In this document: piece after piece, positions 1 through 12,300 of the stretch
Position numbering within the stretch: position 1 is the stretch's first letter
Layout: every line of letters starts with the position of its first letter
NCBI GenBank assembly: GCA_030248215.1
Contig: JASANG010001995.1
Location: 124,001 to 188,000 of the forward strand
Reading direction: 5' to 3'
Source of the DNA: Enoplolaimus lenunculus
Lineage: Eukaryota > Nematoda > Enoplea > Enoplida > Thoracostomopsidae
DNA length: 64,000 bases
Position numbers and translations under genes: made by a program
Notes under the pieces: model-generated
The model's database searches: none
What the model was told of the DNA's origin: nothing
The model's input: the letters and a program-made list of their open reading frames with translations, nothing else

Positions 1-376
1 AGGATTTAGAATGATCCCGCTAGTTTGAGGTTTGGTATTAAGCGAAATGTTCGACGCTTGAACATCACACGGCAACGATGTCGGCAACACCGAAAGCGGA
101 AGGGAACCGGATCTAATTCTGGCATCAGATGGTGGGACAACCATAGAGCGATCATTAAATGGCGTTGTTCTAAAGTCTAAATCTATCCGTTTAGATCGCT
201 CTATATTGTCTGTTCTAACGGCTGACACCCTCAATTCGCCGGGGGTGAGAGATGCCATAGGCTGTGAGAGGGATCCAGACCTATTTCGTACCACGGGAGG
301 CGCTATCAGCTTTGAACGCTGGCCACATGTTGACGCAGATCTTTGGCATTTCGCCATTGCGCTGGACAATTCAAAT
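1..376 (-). CDS. Cav3: Cav3 exon 21: II-III linker, runs off the window
   Basis: It is open from acceptor CTGCAG (377-378) to base 1, phase 2 in, 125 codons. It reads [20 protein letters not shown] and then [20 protein letters not shown], with further Arg/Ser blocks such as [11 protein letters not shown]. The frame stays open for the whole 376 bases and the phase fits exon 20. No donor is seen, so the exon continues to the left. Confidence 0.8.
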
Positions 377-3300
377 CTGCAGTGAATAAACAAATTAAAT
401 CCATAATAATTAGTTGTTAATTGTACGGCAGAGGCAAACATGCGACAAGTGCGTAACAAACATGTTTTCAGTATAATGTGCAATTTTGCAACGTGCAATC
501 ATAAATGCTGTGTGACGTACACGGCACCGCCGCTCAACACTCGAGCAGGTGTCTTTCGTCCCCGATAGGTCGTCATAAAAATTCAAAGTATAGAGTTTGT
601 TCAACGAACTTTAAAATTAATTTATGAAAATATACTACGATTCAACGGCCTCGTCGACGAAATTTTTGAGCAAAATTCATTTATTCATGTAGAATTTTTG
701 GACTTAACAATTTTAAGAGGAAAGGAGGCACCACAATGACGTTGGATGAACGCTCATGCGCTTAACCACATCCCTGCTTGTGGTGCCTACTGAAAATTGT
801 GACATGGCAGCAGTGGTGGATTCAGGATTTCAAAATGGGGGGGGGCAAAAGTTCACAGGTAATAAACTTATTTTGTCGCCCACACACAAACCACGAACTA
901 TTGCCATAAAATTGCTATATAATTTTTGTCGAGATGCTGTTGGGGGGGCGCGGCCGGGGTGCCCCCCATGGATCCGCCATTGCATGGCACACCCAAGTTA
1001 ATAGAAAATATACGTGCCATAACAACGATTATTAATGCAGTGAAAGCTATTAAGCGATGCGCAATCAATTGCAAAGCGGATGTTTCAGTTTAAGTATGAA
1101 ATGAGTGCGTTGCAGACACGAAAGATTAAAATAAGTTTTGAGCATTTACAAAAATACATAAAATACCATCCAATGTGTAATGAATAAATATTTTCGCAGT
1201 TACCAAAAAAAGCTGTTACAACGCTTTAGATATGTGGCAATAAACATGCGTTAAAGGTGCAAACAAACACTCAAATACGGTGGTGGAAACGCGAATTCAT
1301 CATGAAAGTTTCGTTTCATTGCTGCTTTATCAAAATAAAAAGGTTTAAAAGAATAAAGAAAATAAATGTTTGCTTTCGAATAGATTCTTGTGAGAAACTC
1401 AGTGCAGTACGCAAATGCACGGTACAAAACCACCACAAGGCTTGCGAATCGGATTGTGCTCGAAAGTCAAGTGGTTTTCAATTCAACTCTAAAGAGTGGC
1501 GGTATACTTGTCGTGCGACGTCTTTCGACGCCGTCCGTCACCACGCGGTATCGTAGGTGAGTAATTCTTGTACGATACCGGGACGGCGACAAACGGCTCC
1601 ACACGACAAGTATAGCGCCACCCGAAGGGTTCGTCCCAATCCTAGCTTGAAAATACATCTCAGATCTCAGACAAATAGATAATATCATTTCATGCAAGAA
1701 AGGATTAATATTGGAAATTATCTGAGTGTCAGTAACATATACTTGTAGCATATATAACACGCATTACAAACATTTCCTCAGTTATATAAACAAAAATAGA
1801 AATTTTTTCAACTCCTTCCAAGGTTCGGAGCCCCCGACCCGCAACAGACGGAATCCCTAAGACTGGTTAGCTCTGGACCTTCAATAATTAAATGAATGAG
1901 ATTTAAATTTAAACGATGACATCATTATTAAGCAGACTGACCTTTGAGATGCTTCACCGCTAGGCGTTGTTGACGACTGCTTCAGCAGGCATAAGCTCGC
2001 ATTACTCGCACCAGTGATTGATCCGCGAGGACTTGGCGATCCAGGACCGGATGGGCCCATGGCAGACGGCGGCAGGGCAAGAAGTATCGGTGTCGCTGCA
2101 GTGGCGGACGCAGTGAACGGAATTGGAGAGCTGGGAGATATGCCGCAGTCGGGCAGATTGGGAAACGTTGCTGAAGGAGATGAGTTTTCCTGAAATAGAA
2201 TTTTAAAGACAAAATGAAAAATATGCGACTCGTCTTGGATTATAATTTCCAGCTGAAAAATGATAATATTAGAGTGTCGGAATGTTGCACTTACACGTGC
2301 AGTATATTATGTTATATTTCCGCTGGCACAATTACTACAATGATGCGCCGTTTACAATAATTTTGTGTCAACACTGCCACAAAAATTCTTTCGGCTTTGC
2401 ATCAATACGCACTATGCCAAGACAACAAGTTCATCGTTGACCATAATAAATTATGTTTTAACGGCAAAACGCCTCCCCAAATTCCATTTCCATCAGTCAA
2501 AGTTGACCACTGAAATAGTTTCGGCTTACCGAGCTTTGTGTAAACGAATTGTTCCGATACAACAGACGCGATTCGAAACTCCTTGGCGAACCCTGAAAAA
2601 CAGATAATTCAAGTTTAGCGCTAAACCACTCTGAAAGCAACAGAAACCCTCACAAATAACTCTTGATGTCCAAAACGAAGTATTATTCGGGCAAAAACGA
2701 CTAAATTTCATTGACCATCGCTTCAAATATTACAATTTATTTCGAACGACTTTAAGAAAGCAAAAATTTGGGATTCAGGAAGGCAGCAAAATACCTTAAA
2801 AAATGTAAGTTTTGAGTTATTTCTTTGGAAATTCACAGAACACCAATTTATATTTGTAGTTGTCTATCTTGAGTATATACATCGCTGCACTAGCGGGTCC
2901 AGAGAGGGTGGCCGGAGAGAACACCACCCGTCAAATTTTTTTTCAGATAAGATGATAACGATTTTTCCTTACAACGTTCTCATCGGAAAATTTGCATAGT
3001 ATACAGTAAAAATTGCGTGTTATAACTTTTGGCAGCCAACCCGCTTGCCCGTCAGAAATTTCGAATCCACCGCTACATCGCTGCTAGGTAGCCCTATATA
3101 CAACGCTTGTCTGGCAGTTGTAGGTCGTACACTGAACACCTATTTGTAACAGTTGACAATTGGGTCAGCCTGAACACAAGTTTTTTGCTGACGCCATCCG
3201 AATCCACAAGGGAAGCAAAAACACATCTTCAACCAATAATGTTGCATCAAACCGTATTTTTAAGATCATTTAATCAGAATCTATTTGTGTATTTGTTCTG

Positions 3301-6300
3301 GTTGCCCTGAACAACAATTGATATTAAACTACTGAAACAAATAGGTGTTCGGAACACGACATATATATACTTGTGGCGTAGGTGACGTATGAATAATGTG
3401 CGGTGCGTTAAGTGTAAGTAATTTTGTTGCATCGAATTGTTTGTTATCATTATGTGTTGCTGTTGTTGCATTTGTTGTGTTTCCTGCATTTTCTAACGCA
3501 ACGCATTGATCGACTGATATTCCAACTGGAGGCGACTGTGAAAAACAATTCAGCGAAGAACGAAGCTCTGGTGAAGTCTTTGGCAATGGTTGTTGCTGTT
3601 GTTGTTGTTGTTGTAGTTGTTGTTGTTGGTGGTGGTGTTGTTGTTGTTGTTGTTGTTGTTCTTGGTCTTCTTGTTGCTGTTGTTGCGTTGAAGGCTGTTG
3701 TACAAGTTGACCGTTTTGTGTCGCGTAATACGGAATGAGCAACGGAAACGATAGAATTCGATCTAAAATAGAAAATGGTGCAATAAAATTGTATATTCAC
3801 TTCAGTAATCGTTTTAATTTATATTTCCATTAACAACATGATTTATTTACACATTTCAAGAATTTTTTCTGCAACTTTATGCATCCTCCACAATAAGTTG
3901 CGTACACCAAGTCATAATTAATTTAGACATTCCTGTAACGTACAAATAAAAATACCTCTTCCAGGAGTGCGCGTAGGTGCAGGAGGCGGTGCAAAACTGC
4001 ACGTACAACGATCTTTGTCGGCAACCGATGCAGCGGCGGCGGCAGCCGAAATATGAACAACGCCCTCCGACTGGAATAAAGTTTGACCAGAGTTTGCATC
4101 GAAACTAGGCGGACCACCAGGCGCTCCTGTTGCGACAAAGATCGAAGTTCCCGCACCAGAAGGTGGAGGCAGTGCCGGCGGTGGAGGTCCACCAAGATCG
4201 TCATCTGTTAACGCGGCGGCTGCCGATTGTTGATTTTTCATTTCTTCTTCGAGCGCTTTACGCTCTTTCGCTTCTTGTTCTTCTACTTGTCGCTTTTCCT
4301 CCTAAAATTTAATATTTTAGGTTTAACTTAACCCTTTCTCACACGAATATTTTCTATTTCCCCTGAAGCCTACTTTTATGCTAGGATTCGAACTCCAGCG
4401 ACTGGAGTGGGAGCCGTAGGTATACCATCACCATTCAGCTATAGGAGCTTGACGCTCGAGCCCGAGGGGGCTCTCACGTCTTGTGGTGATTTAGTACTAT
4501 GTATACGTGTTGCAATTGTTAAACACGGTACGATATATATTATTCAACGTATATACACTGCGCTGAGTTGCCTATAGGCAACTCAATGTGAGAAGGGGTT
4601 AAGTTTATAGAACTCTCGCTTAATTGTGTGTAGCATGTTTCGACAGCGAGCGATAAGTTTTCAGTTGAAGCTAAATTTCGGCTGCGGCCAATAAAACGTC
4701 GTAACGTTACGGTTGACACTTTAGTTTGGGCCTGATTTTTTGTTGTTACCAAAATAGCCTAGGCGCAGGTTTAGGCTTGCAATTCGGTTAAATGTTCGAT
4801 GATGTCGTGTTTGGGAAACTAAAACACTACCAATTTGGTGAAAGCCAGGGCTCTGACACACATCGCATCTCACTGTTTTTGCCTGATGCCTGGATAACAA
4901 ATATCCATTAGCATTTTTCGATCATGTTATCTGCACCAGGAACGTTGACGGGATTTTGGAAAAGGAGACAGCTTCTGTAGAAGTTTTGAAAAGAGTTTCT
5001 CGTGTTCTGTACTGAAACAATCTCAAAAAAAGGTGTTCGAACATTGTAAAGAATACACATTTTAACCTCTTAAACTACCCATGGCTGTACCCAGTGACCT
5101 GATTGGTATACGCAACTCGCAGTCGATATTTTAATTTTCACATCTGCGCAGTCTTTCTCACTTCTTTGCTTTCTTGAAATCCTTCGACCAAAATCGCTAC
5201 TAATAAATTGAACAAAACATAGTTGCCGAACGTCATAAGCGCCACAAAGTAGAGCGCAGCCCATGGCGATGTGCGAGCCATTCCGTTGAACAACACTTGA
5301 TTCCAGTCTTCTTGTGTTAAAATCTAAAATAAACAAAATAATTTATCTTAAAAATACAAGACAGCCACTGTTACGGTTCAACAGCTTTTCTTAAAAATTT
5401 GAGACAGCTAGGATTGTGCTATATTCACCTAGCGGCGCCACGCGTCATGTTAAAAATAATTTTTAACGGAGCCGACACAGGGCACATCGCACAGCTGAAA
5501 TTTGTTGTGACGCGGCGTCCAGCGGCAACGAACGGCGGAGTCAGGTTTCCTGTCAAAATCTGCATTTTAAAACCACAGCCTAATACAACTAACCTAATAC
5601 ATCATGATATATGTATGTATATAAATATATATCTATATCTATATATCAGTGTGCAACCGGAATTCCGGTTCCAGTTCCGACATTTTTCACCTTCCCGTTA
5701 CGGTTCGGGCAAATTTTCACCGGATTTAAGTATTCCGGTATTAAAATTTGGTCGGTGGAATCTAAGATATTTTGCTAAAAAATGACCATGAAAATTAAAT
5801 AGGTTTCATTAGTATATTATGCAAACCTTGACAATCGCCAGAAATCAAAAAACGAAGGTAGGTTTCGCAGCCGTGGATTATGAAAATCTAAAATACAGCA
5901 GATAAATGAATACCTATCTCCAACTAGGGATATTTCACCAATAATATTGCAAAAAAGAAACTTAAAATAAATTTCTAGGTAGCATGAATTTTCATTTTCT
6001 GGTTCCGTTTCCGATAGTTTTCTCAAATTCCGGTTCCGGTAAACTGTATTTCCGGTTGCACATATATACACGGTGAGGAACAGATCGGATATATCCCATT
6101 CCGAGAATACTGGGAACAATAAAAACGCTATATACAATCATTAGAATTATCACCCTTATGAACTTCTCGTTGAATGAGGTTCATAAATCCTGGCTACGAA
6201 GTCGCCGATGCTTGCCAACTCCTTAGTTTCAACCGGCAGTGGTCGTTTCGACAATCGACGGCTACCATATAGAAATATGAGCGCCTATTAGCGGAACTGG

Positions 6301-9300
6301 CGGTAAAATAAGCATATGACAACTGAACCTTTAAGGCCTCACGTTTTCGCAATATCCGCAGTACATTTGACCACTTCAGGAAAATCACTACAATTAATTT
6401 TGACTAACATTTTACCATAACTTACCTCGGTTCCAGAATTATACAAAGTTTTTTCCACAAATATGCCGTTTGTTGCCGCTTTGTTCTCAATTTATTCAAC
6501 GTATAGCAGTTTGGCTTTTGACTAAACAGAAACTCAACTAATCGTCCAATCAGATTTAATAACGCTGTCAAACACACGGCCGATAACCAATCAACGCAGG
6601 TGCGACTTAACTGTTATTTGTATGAATTTCCCAATTGCTATTTGGCCTAAAGCTGAACTGCTATTTGCTCAGAAAAGAAACGGTCAGTTGTGGGTATATA
6701 TTTTACCTGAAACACAGTGAGCGCAGCGCGATAAAACACATCGAAATTTTTGCGATTACATTTGCAATCGCTGTTGTTTGATTGAGACTGCAAATCAGCG
6801 CAACTGCATTCTCCACCGGTAGAAATTTTGGTACAAAATCGGCCACCAAACAGTATTGTACCCAGAATGCTGTACACAATACACAAACAATAACAAACAC
6901 AGTATACTCAAGCGAAAAACATGTTTTTTATATAATTAAAGTGTAATATCACAAAAATACTCTGTTAAACACGTGTTGTTTGAACATAACTTCACCGCTA
7001 AATTGAACTGAACCAAAATTTGAATCTATGCATACGCTATGCCTATCGACCGAGGTGCAACCACGGTTTTAAGTCTGTCTAACTGGAAACGAAGACTTTC
7101 AAAGCGAGAAATAACAAGCTAAATAATTTCAAATCATATTTAGTTTATTGCGAAATACTAAACATCGTGTATGCAGCCTATTAAAGTTGACCAAGAATAT
7201 TTATTTAGACACTCATTCTAAAGTCAGAACACAAAATTATCTGCGTATACTTAAACGAAATACAACAAGTTAAGTAATTAATATTTTATTTTAATAATTG
7301 TTCAATGTTAATATATTCCATTAGTAAACACATTGTTCTCACGTGGTTACGGTAGTGACTTGAACCGAACCACAAGAATTGCCCGGATCGGAATCGGTGC
7401 GGACTTCAGTGGTCGTGCAATGGTGTTCGACCAGCAGTCCACAATAAATGTCTCGGCCCATGTATAGAACAGGGCCGGAAAAGTAATATAAGCATATTGC
7501 TGAGCCTAAGCCTAAGCGTATGGATGAGCCTATTCCTAAGCGTAAGTCTAAGCCTAAGCCTAAGCCTAAGCAAAAACAAATTAATCTAAAGCTTAAACTG
7601 ACTCTATTACAGCCTTTCCGGAAAACAATCCGGACCTGTTCTATACATGGGCCAAAGTCTCTAAACCTTCATGGCTATGAAGAATTTAATAGTTGGGTTT
7701 ATGAAACCCTACTTAAGTATAACATTATACATTAGCATTTCCAAACCAATTTAATGTAATTACCTAACATTTTGTCGTTTCCAAAACCGTACTTAGTTAA
7801 GCAAATACTCAAGTCACAGGTATTTTCTAAGCCGTCGAGTTAAGTAAATACTTAAGTATCATTTCAGAAAGCCAACAAATATTTAGTATATATAAAGTGA
7901 CAGAAAATAAGTAACAGCAAAGAAATAAACATAGCAACGTGAAAACTGCAAAAGTTATTAATAGTCAAATTAGCAAGAGACAATTACCTTGCAGAAAACT
8001 GAAAACTTTTAACAGAACATTTTCACTTTGAATTTAACAAATTGTTACAAAACACTGGTAATCAGTCGATCATTGATAGGTACACTCCCATTGTTAACCT
8101 CCATAGTGTCATGGGTCCCGTCTAAGCAAATACATCAAGCTGATTAGTACAGGCGTGGTGCAATTATTACTGCTCTGAGAAGTAGCTGATATACGTATCT
8201 TGGCTGTCAAACACTAATATTAACGAGCTATCGAAAGCCAGTCGTGTAACTGTATCTATTGCCATTAGTTCAATTTTAAAACACAATATATATAATTATT
8301 TAAAAATCAGCACATCACCGTTTGAACAAAGCTATTAAATTTTAATGAACCTCTTGAATTATTGAGATAGGGACGCCAAAATTTACATCTCCGGCGGATA
8401 CGGAACTGTGCTGGGAACGTTTCAATAACAGATCGAATACTCTCAATAGGGCAGGAGGCGTTAGCATGAAGCAAAAAGTTTTTAGCCTTATAATTTTCAA
8501 TTCAAATATTGCGCCCATAAAAAACTCCACAAGATGAATCACGAAACGGGACTGGTTGCTCAGCCCTACAAATTTTACGCAATTCAACTTTTTAAATAAT
8601 TAACCAAACATGATTGGACATTCACAGCAAATGCGTAGCCGGAATTACATTTCGAAAACGTATACCGTCGTTGTTTTGACTCCAGGAATCCAGTAGGTAT
8701 TTCTTAGTTGTAAACAAAGTATCTTTATCATGGTTTCAGCCAATGTTACTTTAGCGGGCGTAACAGTAGATTAAGCGTATTCCTAAGCCTAAGCCTACGC
8801 CTAAGCGTAAGAATGAGCACATTCCTAAGCCTAAGCCTAAGCAAAAAATGTAATCTAGAATCAAACCAACTGTTTTATAGACCCACCAGAAACCTGGACG
8901 CCTCTTAAAGTAAACATGGGCCACGGTTTCTATAGAATTTGAGTCTGGGACAAATATACCTTGCCTTTAACTCCCAGAAGATTTGGTTGAGAGGTGATGT
9001 TAAAAAGCCGTTTTCAGACAAAGAGCATCTCGTACACATTGGTGGTAGCTCTCGCTTAATCTTAGACGATGTATAATCCGCACTGAGAATAATTATTACG
9101 CAAATAACGCTGACATTTTTAAATCAATTATATATGCACAAATATTAATTTCGGTAAATTTGACACAATCGCTGGGCATCTGAAATGTTACTTAGGTATT
9201 TACTTACGTTTTGCTTAAGTACTTGCTTAAGGCATGGCTTAAGTAAATACTTTAACTTTTAGGACAACAACAAATAACTGCAGATTATGGATCAGTGCCA

Positions 9301-12300
9301 TAACAAGAAAGCCATAGATTTACTATATACTAGGGAATTTCGATGAGTCTACAATCTCAATTGAAGCAAGAATAGTATGCCACACCTGTTAGTCTGCAAT
9401 TCATTAAATTTGGTGAGTGACTTAAGTATTTACGTAACTTAGGTATGGGTTTAAAAACGATAAAATGGTTAAGTAGTTACTTAGCACGAAGTATGCTTTC
9501 AGAAACCCAGCCAATATCGGTATTGCTCTTTATTCACCATTTAGAATCTGCACAGACTCAATTCTTCAATCATTGCCCATATATTGTTAATTGTTCTATT
9601 TATCTTTGTCGAAATATAAGCTCAGATTGTGTCAAATTTAACAAAATTATAACATCGTTTAATCATTCTATATTAGTAGGCACGCAGTTAAACCCAAGCT
9701 CAACATGCAGCTATACAAGCAAAATAGATATTTGCCAGGCACAAGATTAGAGGTAAATTCCACGTTCCAAACCAAGCGATCAGTCAAAATTTCAATTCTG
9801 GAGGGCGCCGACTCATTAGGAATGAAATTTAAGAGCAAGGGAGATAAATCGTTGAGCCACAGGTGTTTGAAATGCTAAAATTGTCATTTTTTCAGTCTCC
9901 TAGAGATTTTAGTGAGAGGTGATGCAATTGCTTTCTTCCCTTGCACAGGCCGTTCATTTAAAAGTACAAAACGATTACAAATTGCAGTTTGCAACTTATA
10001 ATTACTTTATTCGATAATTTAGGTCACAAGGCGCAATAATTAAGGTCGAGAAATTAAGGGGCTTACACGCATGTAATAAACATGTCGTTCAACCACATTT
10101 GTCTTCACGTACACTATCAAAATTCATACAGTTGATATCTTACACGATGACTTGCACGATATCACGACAATCAATCTCATCCGACAACTCATCGCCCGGC
10201 AACTTGTACTCCGAAATTTCATCAAATGCACAATTCTCCACACATCATTATGGTTACGCTAACGCTTTAGGTTTAGGATTACAATTTAAATTATGCTTAC
10301 ATTTTTTCATATGCTTCAGGACACTGTTGGAATACCAGTCGTCGAGTGACGAATTGTCTGTCCTAGACTTGACTTCTACCGTTATATGTTTTGATACACA
10401 ACCCAAAATTGTTGGGCAAAATGGTACTGCCAAGTAGACCCTTGAACCCTCGGTATATCTCGATATACAAAAACCAGATACCTGCAATATTTGTCGATTA
10501 TCAGCATACAGAAGCGATTCGAACTGAAATTTCATCCAATATCCAACAATCGGGAATATTCTGAAAAGCCCTTATACCGTTCACCCCACATTTAAGGTTA
10601 AGCCTTAGGCTCACCGCACATTTAAAGTCAAAGCTTACGCATTAACATGTGTTTCTCTAGGCCTAAACCTTAGAGTGCGAGAAGAGTGTACAAGAGTCAA
10701 CTCAAATAAGCCTTTATTCCGCTGCCGAAAACAAAAACTAACTTGAAACACAGTGATCAGAGCCCATAACAAACTGTCAAAATTTTTACGATCACATTTG
10801 CGAACACCGGTAAATTCGTCAATTTGACAAAATTTGCAGCCGAATAAATTCATGCCGAGAATGCTTAAAACATCAATAAATAAATATAAAAATAACATAA
10901 AAATAAAGTTGAAAAAACAACTACGCAGGATAAAACTACAAAATAAATAATATTTATCTGTTGTTGAGGATAATAAGTGAACATTTTTAATCATGCAACT
11001 GTGATACATGAATATTAGATTTTAATGAACAAATAAAACCAAGGCTTGGTATTCACTTAAAATTTGTGATGTTTTTTTAAGTTTGGGATTCGTACAGGGC
11101 CAACGAACGGCCGCGATATTCCAATTTAGCAAACGGATTGGCAGATTGAGTGGAAAATTCCCTACAGTTTTCTACTGTATTGGAATTATAGGCATGAGGA
11201 CCCACAACGGCTGACTATTTACCCGAGAAGGCAAGATATATAAGTCTGTTTAAGATATATTTGGTACAAGACAACATGCCTGAACTGAGAACGAACATTA
11301 TAGTATATTTCAATTTCCGGTTCAATTAAATGACAAACAAACGTTGTAATTTATTATTTCCCGATTTAACGCTTTAGTCAAAAAGTATAGCGGCCGCACT
11401 CTTGACGCAAATGTGCTCCAGTTTTAAATACGCGGTTTCTGTAATGAAACTGATTTAGAAATTTAATTGCTAACTGGTGATTGAAGGGACACACATTTGA
11501 AAATACCGACTTAACATATAATGAATGAATACTACACTATCAGCTAAGACTCTCGCGGATCCTGCAGTATAGATCATTTGTCTAACGCATACCAGGATTT
11601 TTTGAGCAGGAAAATATGAAGCTCAAGAGGGTGGGGGGGAGGTGCACTAATGATATATATGGGACTCAAGAGCATTAGACAAATTATTAGGTCAGATGTT
11701 GTTAAAAATAATACCGTCACCCTTGCAGCCGAAAATTTGAAATAAATGCCGAAAAGAGGTTAAAAAACAGGTACCCATCAGGATGTTTTGGGCAAGGCTT
11801 GTTGTAAGCTTATCCCTCGTCATCGGCCGGAGTCTCAGTATTAACCAAACCAAATTGTTAGTCGGGAAACTAGATATTTACATTTTCAATGAGAGCCTAA
11901 AACACTATGATTCGAGCAAATATTAGTAAGGGTGCATGTGCAGGTAGCTGTTATGAATATACACTTTATCACTCATTCAGGTTATTCTACATATTTGTTA
12001 TAACTAACGATTTATTAGTCTGATCCTCGTTACGTTATAAGTTAACTTCAATTTTAATGATTGTTTAGTGTGAAACCCAGATATACGTTTCCGTTTCCGG
12101 TTGGTGTCCGTTTTCGTTCCGTTATACAAATACCCTAATTACTGCTATTTCTATGCTCAAAATTAGTTATAAATCACGCAAATATCTCGTAATTTTTCAA
12201 TACAGATATACCGCTTTGGTTCGATATGAAATAAAAATTACGAAATTCATGCAGAATTTTAAAAATGTCGGTGTATCCGTTTTTTGTTCTTTAAAATTTC

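Larger units (their letters stand above)
377..1941 (-). other. Cav3 intron 20
   Basis: This 1565-base intron contains two small transposons (811-982 and about 1487-1629). No other coding stretch was seen. Confidence 0.75.

Noticed and set aside
756-1001. 81-codon plus-strand open frame
   Set aside because: It lies over the hAT-like MITE at 811-982 within a channel intron and shows no family similarity.
3424-3738. Valine-rich open frame on the plus strand
   Set aside because: It is the antisense of the Gln/His codons of Cav3 exon 19. The minus-strand exon has fitting splice sites and phase.
5070-5336. 88-codon minus-strand open frame over exon 17
   Set aside because: It is a different frame from the one giving ILTQEDW and the IIS6 helix.
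7500-7575. CCTAAG array as a true telomere or telomere scar
   Set aside because: It is bounded by MITE ends with an 8-bp target duplication, and the same layout recurs at other sites.
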